This document shows positions 17,022-25,650 of a stretch of 45,759 nt of DNA, piece by piece (within the stretch, counting starts at the first letter, position 1; each line of letters starts with the position of its first letter). This DNA comes from Pseudomonadota bacterium (GTDB lineage: Bacteria; Myxococcota_A; UBA9160; JADFDR01), in NCBI GenBank assembly GCA_003353845.1, contig PIVT01000001.1, positions 1 through 45,759 of the forward strand, read 5' to 3'. The notes under the pieces are model-generated. The model saw only the letters and a program-made list of their open reading frames with translations. It was not told the origin of the DNA and made no database searches. The position numbers were made by a program, and so were the translations under genes.

Positions 17022-18788
17022 TCAGGAAGTCGAAGCTCCTTTTTTGCGCATCCAGAAGCCGCCTCCTGGATTCTTTTCACATAAGGGCATGTGTTGACGG
17101 AGCTTATCCAGATGTTTCAGAAACATAAAGTGGTTGAAGTAAAGTATGTCGAAGGCATTGTTGTACTGAAGGAAGGAGCGCAGCATGTACGACTCGTTCC
17201 AAAAGCGCCCCTCATATACCCACTTCTTCGGGTACTCGAATGGAAATGAGATGTCGTGAAAGTGCACGACTACGCCAGGGCGCAACCGAGGCAGAATGTT
17301 AAAGAAGATGTGGTTCACATCGCTATCGATTTTTGAAACATGAGTGGAGTCGATGAAAAGGATGTCTCCGTCTTCGAGAATGTCGAACACCTCGGGGTCT
17401 ACATCTTGCAGTCGACTTTCGATGACGGTGCAGTTTTTCTGGTCAGCACCTCGCATCAGTCCGAGCAGTCGCTCGGGATAGGGCTCGATAAACGTAAATT
17501 CTACGGAGTGATTGAGAAACAGGTCATTGGTATCGAGTGAAACCGCAGACGAAAATCCGGATCCAATCTCAATAAGTCGCGAGGGCTTGAAGTGGCGAAG
17601 CATCCCGTACAGAATGATGGCATCGCCGTAGGAATACATAGAATTTTCAAAGTAGTATCGAAGCCCGGGCTCTGGTGAATCCTTGAACGGGAGTTCATCA
17701 TAAAAGGCAGAGAGATCTTTCAGGAACTGAAGCTGAGTGTCCTCGGCGAGATCGATCCCTGCGACCTCTTTTGATCGATGAGTAAAAATCTGGTCCTCAT
17801 TGGCACGGATCTCGGAAACATTGGGAATGGGAGAATAGAAATGCCCGGGAGGAAAACCTGTTGGCTGCGGAGAGGGAGAGGGCTGTATCGACTTGCGCAG
17901 CGATGATAAAATTGATTTGGATTTAGACATGATGGTAGCCCCATGCTCATTGCGGTCGTTGTCTTGAAGGGACTGACAGCGCTCACGAAAATTTTTAACT
18001 AAAAGATCAAAGTTTTCAATTTGATTGATCTTGGATTCAAGCAACTCCTTGTGGTGGTCGTAAAACGCTTGATCGAGTTGGTTTCGTTCGAGCAACTCAT
18101 TCATTAACACCTCATCATCCAGTTTTTCCGGGACCTTTGCCACGCGTTGGTCGAGAGACTCACTTCTAGTGCGCATGACATTTTTCTTGATGAAGGAAAG
18201 ATCAATTTCTGAAAAGTGATTGGAGAGTACGTGCTCGGCCAGGGTCAAGCTCTCGTCCAAGCGATCGACAATGCATACCGCCGCAAAGCTTGAGAGAGAT
18301 TCTATGGCTGCATCGAGATCAGCGAGTCGTCGATTTATCGACTGGGGATTTGCCGTGTCATAAGGTGTGAAGTAGGAGACTTGATGATTCGTCAGGACCG
18401 TCGAACCACTGCGTTGCCGTAGCCGCCATTCAACATACTCTCGAAAAGTGGAGCAGCGAGCCTTTAAGGATCCGGGCGTCTCTTCTGGCTGTTGTCGCTC
18501 GTAATGATAAATAGATGCGACCCGATCGATTGGATGGCGGAGAGATACAATGCCAAAAATGTTTGTGTCCACAATGTCTAGAAAGGGGAGACGTGGTTGG
18601 TGAGTTGAAAAGGCGGAGATCTCGGGATGGTCTTCAATGTAGTCGCGAACGGTATCGGGAGTCAGGGTCGTCCAAGGCACATCGCCATCGAAGGTCAAAA
18701 ATTTGCCGGGAAACTGTTTTGCCAAGGCCCAATCGATGGTAGATCCGGCGTTCTTGAAAACATGACAGTGGAAGATTACGTTTCGCAC
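17022..18788 (-). CDS. Sulfotransferase-methyltransferase fusion protein
   Basis: A 588-residue predicted cytosolic protein with two enzyme domains in one frame. Residues about 1-280 are a sulfotransferase: HCHVFKNAGSTIDW is the PAPS 5'-phosphosulfate loop and SLRHPIDRVASIYHY the 3'-phosphate motif (RxPxxRxxSxY), as in Golgi-type carbohydrate sulfotransferases. After a Ser/Pro-rich linker (about 290-310), residues about 375-560 form a class I methyltransferase of the Methyltransf_24 kind (LIEIGSGFSSAVS; ILFIDSTHVSKIDSD; GVVVHFHDI). The GTG at 18788 is chosen because AAGGGG lies five bases before it and the sulfotransferase beta-1 strand starts at once. A TTG at 18818 is also in frame. A Met at the linker (MSKSKS) could in principle start a separate methyltransferase product. 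Confidence 0.85.
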   Translation of the reverse strand: MRNVIFHCHVFKNAGSTIDWALAKQFPGKFLTFDGDVPWTTLTPDTVRDYIEDHPEISAFSTHQPRLPFLDIVDTNIFGIVSLRHPIDRVASIYHYERQQPEETPGSLKARCSTFREYVEWRLRQRSGSTVLTNHQVSYFTPYDTANPQSINRRLADLDAAIESLSSFAAVCIVDRLDESLTLAEHVLSNHFSEIDLSFIKKNVMRTRSESLDQRVAKVPEKLDDEVLMNELLERNQLDQAFYDHHKELLESKINQIENFDLLVKNFRERCQSLQDNDRNEHGATIMSKSKSILSSLRKSIQPSPSPQPTGFPPGHFYSPIPNVSEIRANEDQIFTHRSKEVAGIDLAEDTQLQFLKDLSAFYDELPFKDSPEPGLRYYFENSMYSYGDAIILYGMLRHFKPSRLIEIGSGFSSAVSLDTNDLFLNHSVEFTFIEPYPERLLGLMRGADQKNCTVIESRLQDVDPEVFDILEDGDILFIDSTHVSKIDSDVNHIFFNILPRLRPGVVVHFHDISFPFEYPKKWVYEGRFWNESYMLRSFLQYNNAFDILYFNHFMFLKHLDKLRQHMPLCEKNPGGGFWMRKKGASTS

Positions 18789-18860
18789 CCTGGCCCCTTG
18801 TGGCAATGCATTTGGCAAATAATGTCTTGGAATCCCTTGAGAATATCCATGGGCATGAAC

Positions 18861-21800
18861 TTATTTCGACTTAGGGGCAGAGGATAATGCCTTTTCCAGA
18901 GCTGTCCGTGCCGCCTCAAAAGAAAAATGTTTTCGAATATTCTCCATTCCATTGGCAGAGAGCCTTCCCCAACACTCAGGGTCCAGATAGACATCGGCAA
19001 CCGCCTGGGCAAAGTCATCGGGTTTTTCACAAACCATGACATCGACCCCGTGAGAAAGGTGCATGCCCTCGCATGCAATGGGCGTTGCGACACAAGGCAC
19101 TCCGAAGGCGTGACTCTGATTGACCTTCCCCTTGACGCCCGCGCCATAACGCAATGGCGCAATGGATACTCTGCAGGATTCGAAAAGAGGAGTGATGTCT
19201 TCGACGTAGCCGTGAACAATAATGTCATCGGTCGCGAGGTCGAAAATCTCCTGCGTGGGTTTGCTGCCGACAATGTGCAATTTAGCCTCGGGAAGTAGCA
19301 GCTTGACCTTGGGAAAAATCTCCTCACAGAACCAGGTAATGCCATCCACATTGGGCAAGTGTTCGAAACCTCCGATAAACAGGAGGTCGGCACGTGATCG
19401 GTAGGGGGTCGGCTTTTCGTAGGGGCTATGTATATTTGAGACGACGTGTGTTTCGATGTCGGGAGCGATCTCTTCAAGCAAGATTTTCTCTTCGGCACTG
19501 ACGACGAGTGCCCTGTCTGCCTGCCTGGCAATGGCGAGTTCGAGTTTTTTTGTCTCTTCGGCTGCATCTCGTTTGTTGCAGCAGTCAACGAGTTCGGCTT
19601 CTCGGCGCTCTCGAAGAAAATGAAGGTCGACGGTATCGAAGAGAGTGATGGCCTGCGGACAGAGTTTATTGACGAGATCCATGTATTTCCGACCCACCAT
19701 AAGCCTGCTTAAAATCACGACGTCAAAAAGACCACCTGATTTTTTCAGATAGGATTCGACGGAGCAGCAGAAGGGTGTGTAGATCGTCTCAACGCCAATG
19801 GCTTGAAGCTCTCGTGTGTAGGGTTGCTCACTGTCTAGATTGTCTGGAACGAAGGTGACCTTGTAACCCATTTCCTTTAATACCAGAATGAGGTTCCACA
19901 TACGGACGGAGCCAGAGTCTTTATCTGGTGTCAGCACACGATGGTCTATAATCAAGGCCCTTTGTTCAACAGATCGCTCCCTTTCCAACTCCGGACTTTT
20001 CCCGTTGCTGCGATGGCTGATTAATGTGTTCTGCCATCGCTGATAGAAGGTTTTGGAGTTGATCTCTTGAAAGCGCTTTAACCCACTGTTTAGATCCGTT
20101 CCGCAGGACACGCCTTCAAAATGTATAATCGAAGCGGTTGGTTGGTAGTAGACTTGTAGGCCTTCCTCCCGCACGCGAAAGGCGAGGTCGGTGTCCTCGT
20201 AGTAAGCGGGGGCGTAGCGGGTATCAAAGAGGCCCAAATTTTTAAATAATGCGCGGGGAATCATGAGTAGGGCACCGGAGCAATAATCAACGGCCCGGCA
20301 ATAATTGTATTCGGGAGTTTCGGGGTCATCGCCTCGACCGTAGTTCCAAGCGCTGCCATCACGCCAAACGATACCACCAGCTTCTTGCAGTTGGCCGTCC
20401 GGGTAAACGAGCTTCCCTCCGACCATCCCGGCATCGCTGAAATCCTGGAAGGTCTGATAGAGCCTTGCGAGACACGAAGGGGAAACGAGGGTGTCGTTGT
20501 TGAGGAAAAGAAGGTATTTCCCCTTCGCCTTCATCGCGCCTGCATTGCAAGTTCCAATGAAGCCCAGGTTGGTTCGGTTTCGCTGGTATCGAAGGTGAGG
20601 AATCTTTTTCAGCATTGAGGTGTCGACGTCGGGAGAGGCATCGTCGACGACAATCACTTCAAAGGTTACCGGGCCTTCCACAGCCATCAGAGAGGTGAGA
20701 CAGGGAAGAGTGTAGGAGAGATCGTTGTAAACGGGGATGACCACAGAGATCAGTGGTGAAGAGCTTTTCGGGAATGCAATCTTCTCCAGAGAGGATTGGA
20801 AATCACCCGCTTCGATGGGGCTTGTTATGGCTACCGTGGGTGTGTCCTTTTTGAAGCTGGCATGAGGCGGGATGAAAGTGGGTTTGGAAGCTCCGAACTT
20901 TCGCCAGGCCCAGGGTAAGATTTGGGATGGTTGTCGAATACTTTGCTTCATGAGGTGGCGTATTCGATGAAATCGTCTCCAGCGGTTGTCGAGATCTGCC
21001 TGGATATTCCACAAGGTTCGCCGATCCCGGTGGAGCTCTTCATCTATTTTTTGAAGCCAATCCGTTCGCTCAGAAACGACCTGGTTCAAATTCGTATAGG
21101 CTTTTTGCAGCCCACGAATGTTTTCGTGGGCGATGCTGACTTGCTCAGTCTCTTCGGCGAGTCTCTGCTTGAGGTAGACCTTTGCCTCATGGCTGCGTGC
21201 CAACTCCTTGCGGAGTTCTAGGATTTGATTCTCAAGTTGAGATGCCGTGTCGGACAAAGTGGATGCCGTGTTCGACTGGTTTTGCTCCAGCTGAGTCGAC
21301 AGTGCGCGATTGACCTGGTCTAGTTCCGATTGAAGCGAGGCCTGCAGTTCCGAGCGCGACGTCGCAATTTTTTGGGAAACCTTTTGCTGCTGCTGCGCCG
21401 AGGTCTCCCGGATCAAGGCAGCGGTGCTCTCAGATTGTTCCAATGAACGATCGCGGATCTGATTTTCAAGAGAGTCTAGTTTACCTTCGAAGGTACGGTC
21501 TAAGGCAGTGGTGCTATCCGATTGTTCCAATAGCTGATCGTGAATTTGATTTTCAAGGGTGTCTAGTTTGTCGTCTAAGGCACGACTTAACGCAGCGGTG
21601 CTCTCAGATTGTTCCGATGAATGATCGTGAATTTGATTCTCGAGCGCGTCAATCTTTTCACCGAAGGTACGGCTTAAGGTCGCCTTTGATTCTTCTAAAC
21701 TATTCGATAGTTGGCTGACAGCACCGGATGTTTCCTCGCGTACCGAGTTGACGGCATCGGAGATCTCAGACTGAAGAACGGTCGTTTTCTCGGACAATAG

Positions 21801-23303
21801 CTGTTTCAAATTCCGAGTTCGTTCGTCGATCTCACTTGCAAGCTGCTGTTGGAGTTCGCTGGTTCGGGCGTCAAATTCATTGCGCAAACGCTGGTGGCTG
21901 GAAACCGTTGTCTTCGATGTGGTTTCGTGCAGCTTGTTGCTTTCCTCGCGTTGCTTTTCCAGCGCAGCGATGGCATCTGCGGTGGCTCGATCTAGATCTT
22001 CTCGCAAAGATCGAGTTTGGTCTTGAATGAGAGAACCCAATGCCGCAGCGGACTCTTCAATCATTCTCTTTGAAGACTCAGTGTGATCCTGAGCTAGTTG
22101 CTGTTGCTGCTGCTTGAGTTCAGAGGCTCTTTCCTCAAGATCCTTGCTGAAGTCCTGGCGCAGGACCTCAGATTGTTCCTGCTGGTGTTGTTTCTGATCT
22201 TCCAGAGTGGAATGGATGTGTTTACGTACTTCAACGACTTGCTCGCCCAGAGACGATTCCAAATTCTTGCCGAGCTTCTTGGCTTGACCGGAAGCGGTAT
22301 CTTTTGCGAGTTGGAAAACCCGGTCTTGTTGATCCCTTATCTCTTCCTGAATCGAAACCAAGCTGGAATGGCTCGACATGGACGATTCGAGCAAGAGGGG
22401 ATCGATGGCTGAAAGCTTCTTCTGAAACTCTTTACGCAATGCGTTAAAGGCCTGCTCGTGTCGCTGTCCATCGCCATGGACAGCGCTCGCGTTGAGCGAC
22501 TGGAGTTTTTCCAGTTCCTTTCCAAATCGCGGAATGGTTGAGAGCTTCGCAAGTTGGGAGGCGTCGTAGTGTCGCAAGTCCTCTCTTGTAAAAGCGGTCA
22601 GTGCAGTGAGGCTACGCTTGGAATGTGTCGGCCAGCGAAGCCGAAGCACAGTTTCGATTTCCTGCATCGTTGCAATGGGATCGGCGAGGAGGGAAGGATA
22701 ACTCGCGAACGCTCTTGGGAAGCCACGTGTCGCGAGCTCAAGGGAGAGGCTGTGCTGCAGTATGAGAACGGCTGCCTTTTCTAGAGAAAAGTGATTTCGA
22801 TTCGCCAGCGAGTGAACGGTCTCGGCGAGGGGGCGCGTCGCTAGTAAGAAATGGGGAGTGGCAGCAATCTTGTCGAGAACGTCGAACCAGAGAGGGAGGA
22901 GAAGGCAAATGCGCGGGTCTTTCACTCCCCAAAATTTCGCGCCTGAAAACTGCTCAACTAAAATTTCTTGGAGGTCTTGTTGATACTGCTTCGTTGTCGA
23001 CTCAGGTAGTTGGGAAAGAGACAGGCCTCTCAGATCATCCCAGGAATGGCCAACCTCCAGCAGGAACCGGTCATTGAGTTTTTCGATGGCGAGATTCTCA
23101 AAGAAGCCAAGCTCGTTCTCCCCGGGTGCGGGCGCCATGAGAGGCCCGCCGAGTTCCACCCCTACCTTTTGGAGCGCGCCCGTAAAAGCAGAGGTGCCGC
23201 TTCGGTGCATCCCGAGGACGATGAGGCACTGGCTTTTGGCCGCCTTCTGTTTTTTTCCCGTTTTCGACACAGAATTGCTTCCCATTGCGTGAGGATGACC
23301 CAC
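18861..23303 (-). CDS. Giant sulfotransferase-coiled-coil-GT2-GT4 protein
   Basis: A 1480-residue cytosolic protein. Residues about 24-260 are a sulfotransferase with a PAPS loop, LGMHRSGTSAF. Residues about 280-760 are a long coiled coil rich in Gln, Ser and Glu with three 29-residue repeats (about 542-628). Residues about 848-1080 are a GT2 glycosyltransferase (SVVIPVYNDLSY, VVDDASPD, LFLNNDT, YYEDTDLAFRV). Residues about 1115-1475 are a GT4-type (GT-B) glycosyltransferase (LLFIGGFEHLPNVDG, IVGSKPT, IAPLRYGAGVKGKV). So one chain could add two sugars and a sulfate, with the coiled coil giving oligomerisation or scaffolding. The start is GTG at 23303; ATG at 23285 is equally possible. The gene lies 72 bases upstream of the sulfotransferase-methyltransferase gene on the same strand, a likely operon. 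Confidence 0.9.
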   Translation of the reverse strand: MGHPHAMGSNSVSKTGKKQKAAKSQCLIVLGMHRSGTSAFTGALQKVGVELGGPLMAPAPGENELGFFENLAIEKLNDRFLLEVGHSWDDLRGLSLSQLPESTTKQYQQDLQEILVEQFSGAKFWGVKDPRICLLLPLWFDVLDKIAATPHFLLATRPLAETVHSLANRNHFSLEKAAVLILQHSLSLELATRGFPRAFASYPSLLADPIATMQEIETVLRLRWPTHSKRSLTALTAFTREDLRHYDASQLAKLSTIPRFGKELEKLQSLNASAVHGDGQRHEQAFNALRKEFQKKLSAIDPLLLESSMSSHSSLVSIQEEIRDQQDRVFQLAKDTASGQAKKLGKNLESSLGEQVVEVRKHIHSTLEDQKQHQQEQSEVLRQDFSKDLEERASELKQQQQQLAQDHTESSKRMIEESAAALGSLIQDQTRSLREDLDRATADAIAALEKQREESNKLHETTSKTTVSSHQRLRNEFDARTSELQQQLASEIDERTRNLKQLLSEKTTVLQSEISDAVNSVREETSGAVSQLSNSLEESKATLSRTFGEKIDALENQIHDHSSEQSESTAALSRALDDKLDTLENQIHDQLLEQSDSTTALDRTFEGKLDSLENQIRDRSLEQSESTAALIRETSAQQQQKVSQKIATSRSELQASLQSELDQVNRALSTQLEQNQSNTASTLSDTASQLENQILELRKELARSHEAKVYLKQRLAEETEQVSIAHENIRGLQKAYTNLNQVVSERTDWLQKIDEELHRDRRTLWNIQADLDNRWRRFHRIRHLMKQSIRQPSQILPWAWRKFGASKPTFIPPHASFKKDTPTVAITSPIEAGDFQSSLEKIAFPKSSSPLISVVIPVYNDLSYTLPCLTSLMAVEGPVTFEVIVVDDASPDVDTSMLKKIPHLRYQRNRTNLGFIGTCNAGAMKAKGKYLLFLNNDTLVSPSCLARLYQTFQDFSDAGMVGGKLVYPDGQLQEAGGIVWRDGSAWNYGRGDDPETPEYNYCRAVDYCSGALLMIPRALFKNLGLFDTRYAPAYYEDTDLAFRVREEGLQVYYQPTASIIHFEGVSCGTDLNSGLKRFQEINSKTFYQRWQNTLISHRSNGKSPELERERSVEQRALIIDHRVLTPDKDSGSVRMWNLILVLKEMGYKVTFVPDNLDSEQPYTRELQAIGVETIYTPFCCSVESYLKKSGGLFDVVILSRLMVGRKYMDLVNKLCPQAITLFDTVDLHFLRERREAELVDCCNKRDAAEETKKLELAIARQADRALVVSAEEKILLEEIAPDIETHVVSNIHSPYEKPTPYRSRADLLFIGGFEHLPNVDGITWFCEEIFPKVKLLLPEAKLHIVGSKPTQEIFDLATDDIIVHGYVEDITPLFESCRVSIAPLRYGAGVKGKVNQSHAFGVPCVATPIACEGMHLSHGVDVMVCEKPDDFAQAVADVYLDPECWGRLSANGMENIRKHFSFEAARTALEKALSSAPKSK
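21418..21678 (-). repeat. Three 87-base tandem repeats within the coiled coil
   Basis: Three copies of an 87-base unit (starting at 21418, 21505 and 21592) encode 29-residue repeats with the shared core LENQIxD and LEQS-STxAL. They are diverged at DNA level but in register. The 29-residue period is close to four heptads plus one residue, consistent with an expanded coiled coil. Confidence 0.85.
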
Positions 23304-23364
23304 GATGACTACCCGTTTCCCCGCCCAGTGTACGGGATTCCGACGAGGTCGGCAGCCGCTCCGC

Positions 23365-23417
23365 GGGCTCAGGAGGTGTAGTTCAGGGGTGCATATTTTC
23401 CAAATGGGCTCAGGAGG
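23365..23417. repeat. 12-base direct repeat in the intergenic region
   Basis: GGGCTCAGGAGG occurs at 23365-23376 and again at 23406-23417, between the giant glycosyltransferase gene and the sulfatase-superfamily gene. The second copy is part of the small hairpin at 23406-23422. No function is assigned. Confidence 0.5.
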
Positions 23418-23422
23418 AGCCC
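23406..23422 (-). terminator. Weak terminator-like hairpin after the sulfatase-superfamily gene
   Basis: On the minus strand GGGCTC-CTCCT-GAGCCC forms a six-base perfect stem followed by ATTTGG. The T-run is poor, so it may be a partial terminator or attenuator between the sulfatase-superfamily gene and the giant glycosyltransferase gene. Confidence 0.3.
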
Positions 23423-23478
23423 TGGGATCTCTCAGCAGCCCGGAAGGGTTCCTTAGAAGCCGGAAGCCGTGTTGCTGC

Positions 23479-24888
23479 TTATTCTATGTATCCGAGTGCG
23501 CGGAGCTCTTTTTCCGTATCCGGATCGAGGATGGAGGTGGGTCGCATGAATTGTTCGGGATTTTCGTTTTTAAACAGCTCGCCGAGCTCCGTAAGCTCCT
23601 GCCGGGTTTGCTCTCCAACTTTACCAACGGGACGCCTTGTCATCGGGTCGTACTTGAGATTGTAGAGGGTCGGCTCCCCGCCCTTCAGAACAAGTTTGTG
23701 GTCACCGCGAAAGACCGCGATGAGATGCTCTTGGTTATCTTCCTGAGTCTTGGCTTTATTCATTTCCATGGATCGAACTTCAGAATAGTAGATCTTGCCT
23801 TCGAGCGGCTCGCCGTTCAGTGCTTTGGCGAGGCTTCGGCCCTGCCAGGTGGAGGTCGTTTCGATGCCCAATAGGTCTACCAGAGTGGGAAACAGGTCAA
23901 CCAGGGCTACACGTTCCTCGACCCTGCGAGTTGCCGAAGGGTTGCGTGGGTCAATAATAAAGAAGGGTACACGCAATATTTCCTCCCATAGCATGGCGCC
24001 GTGACCCGCGACGCCGAGTTCTCCCAACATCTGGCCATGGTCTCCAACGACAACGAGCAGGGTGTTGTCGCGCTGTCCGGTTCGATCGAGCAAGGTTAAA
24101 AACTCGGCAACCAATTGATCTGCTTCGCGAACGGATCCTTCATACAATGCGCGCAAGGCAGCACGGTCTGCTGGTGAACGGGCCCATTTCCCTTTGAGTG
24201 CTGTGAGATCTTCGCTTGAAGCGCCGTCGGCAAGGATTCCGTCGTAGCCCTCAAGCTTCTCTGCGGCATAGGGAGTGACCTTGTAAGGGGAGTGAGCCTC
24301 GAAGTAATGAACCCATAGGAAGAAAGGCGCAGGTCGTTTTTTGAGCCAGTCGTCGGCAAGGTCATTCACCTTGCTGCCCGCACGAATGGTCTCGGCACCT
24401 GGGATTTTTACCGGATCACTGACGGTCTGGAAGCCTTGCCCCAAGCCTCCTTTTGAGACCATGGCTTTGTAGCTCACAAATGCAGCCGTTTCGTATCCTT
24501 GATCCTCGAGCGTCTCAGCCAGGGTTCCCCACTGCGGTTCCAAGGAATCACCGTTCCAGCGCACTCCATGGTTGCGTGGATAGACACCGGTAAACATCGT
24601 GGCGTGGGAAGGGAAGGTTGTGGCCATGGGTGCGTAGGTATTGAGAAAAAGAGTTCCTTGCGCCGCTAGCGCATCAAGATTAGGTGTATGCCCGTCAGGA
24701 TTCCCATAAGCCCCCACCATGTCTGCACGCAGGGTATCAAGGGTCATGACCACAAGATTGAGTGGCCTTTCGCCATCGATCGGGTCCCCCTGGATTTCTT
24801 TTTCTGAGGAGCACGCCATTGCCGCGCTGACGATGGCAATCAAGACGCCTGTGCGCAGCCCCGGAAAAATACTTTTGTGTTGCTTCAA
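23479..24888 (-). CDS. Sulfatase/alkaline-phosphatase superfamily lipoprotein with Thr at the nucleophile position
   Basis: A 469-residue exported enzyme of the sulfatase (alkaline phosphatase) superfamily. Metal-binding and core motifs are visible: LDTLRADMVGAYG, TPNLDALAAQG, HGVRWNG, WVHYFEAHSPY and VVGDHGQMLGE. The nucleophile block reads TFPSHATMFTG with Thr91 where FGly-type sulfatases have Cys or Ser and with His instead of Arg, so formylglycine maturation is not expected. A Thr nucleophile suits a phospho- or phosphoethanolamine-type transfer or phosphodiester chemistry better. The TTG at 24888 is chosen: GGGAG lies eight bases before it and it starts just before the signal sequence ending in a lipobox-like AMAC (Cys about 26). 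The frame is open to 24987. Confidence 0.82.
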   Translation of the reverse strand: MKQHKSIFPGLRTGVLIAIVSAAMACSSEKEIQGDPIDGERPLNLVVMTLDTLRADMVGAYGNPDGHTPNLDALAAQGTLFLNTYAPMATTFPSHATMFTGVYPRNHGVRWNGDSLEPQWGTLAETLEDQGYETAAFVSYKAMVSKGGLGQGFQTVSDPVKIPGAETIRAGSKVNDLADDWLKKRPAPFFLWVHYFEAHSPYKVTPYAAEKLEGYDGILADGASSEDLTALKGKWARSPADRAALRALYEGSVREADQLVAEFLTLLDRTGQRDNTLLVVVGDHGQMLGELGVAGHGAMLWEEILRVPFFIIDPRNPSATRRVEERVALVDLFPTLVDLLGIETTSTWQGRSLAKALNGEPLEGKIYYSEVRSMEMNKAKTQEDNQEHLIAVFRGDHKLVLKGGEPTLYNLKYDPMTRRPVGKVGEQTRQELTELGELFKNENPEQFMRPTSILDPDTEKELRALGYIE

Positions 24889-25000
24889 CGCACTTTCTCC
24901 CAGAAGAGTTTTCGCAGCATAAGGAACCCCATTATAAACGTTGTTGCAAGCGAGAGAGTTCGTCCCGGCGTGGGTTTTACGGCGCAACCGGAATTAAAGG

Positions 25001-25034
25001 TATATCGTTGTTTCCTGTGCTATATCGTTTTTCC
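25001..25034. repeat. Paired direct repeats in a divergent promoter region
   Basis: TATATCGTTGTTTCC at 25001-25015 and TATATCGTTTTTCC at 25021-25034 are repeated with a 20-base spacing, close to two helical turns. They lie between the sulfatase-superfamily gene (-) and the acidic membrane protein gene (+). The arrangement fits a regulator binding one face of the DNA, but no known consensus is recognised. Confidence 0.5.
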
Positions 25035-25132
25035 GGGCTGTTTCCAAGGTGAGTAGTGGTGGACCCGATACAGGCACAGGCCGGAGTCGACATCGCTTTT
25101 AAATCGAGAACCTAAAGTAGGAGTACCGAAAA

Positions 25133-25615
25133 ATGACTCTTAGCTCGGCACTTACTTCCAAGCCCGCCATCGTGGCCATTCTCGTCATCGGTTTACTGGT
25201 TCTCGTCTACGCGTTTAGCCAACAAGAAGAAACGACGGGGCCGGTAGAAGAGAGTCCAACGGCTCAAGAGAGCCCGAAGCCAGCGCCGGCAGACACCGGG
25301 GTCGAGATGACCAAGCCGGAAGCAGGAGCGGAAGCCGAAGGCGAAGAAACCCCGGCCACGTCCGAAGAAGGCTCAGCAGATGAGGGCTACGAGGCAGATG
25401 GCGTAGAGGGTGTGGAGTCGGATCGCCCCATGCCTTCGGATCCTGAATTTGATCCCGAGGATCCCGCCAGCCAGATTCCGCCGGGAGCTCCTGATCCCGA
25501 TGACCCGAAGAACTATGAAGCGCCCGGTGGTTATGATCCCACTGAATACGATCCCACACTGGAGGATTTCGAAAAGCTACTGCCTCCAGATGCGGAGCTG
25601 GAGCGGGAGCAATAG
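25133..25615 (+). CDS. Acidic, single-span membrane-anchored protein of unknown function
   Basis: A 160-residue protein with one hydrophobic segment (about residues 12-29, KPAIVAILVIGLLVLVYAF) and a long, low-complexity, strongly acidic tail rich in Glu, Asp, Pro, Ala and Gly. The C-terminal part has repeated DP pairs (DPEFDPEDP, PDPDDP, YDPTEYDPT) and ends in a short helix-prone segment. AGGAG lies about ten bases before the ATG. By the positive-inside rule the tail is probably periplasmic. It resembles no enzyme. An envelope spacer, a cation-binding tail or a partner of the exporter is possible. It is an isolated plus-strand gene between minus-strand glycan genes. Confidence 0.65.
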   Translation: MTLSSALTSKPAIVAILVIGLLVLVYAFSQQEETTGPVEESPTAQESPKPAPADTGVEMTKPEAGAEAEGEETPATSEEGSADEGYEADGVEGVESDRPMPSDPEFDPEDPASQIPPGAPDPDDPKNYEAPGGYDPTEYDPTLEDFEKLLPPDAELEREQ

Positions 25616-25650
25616 CCTTCGTTCTCTTGTTCACTCACCAGTCGTTGAAA

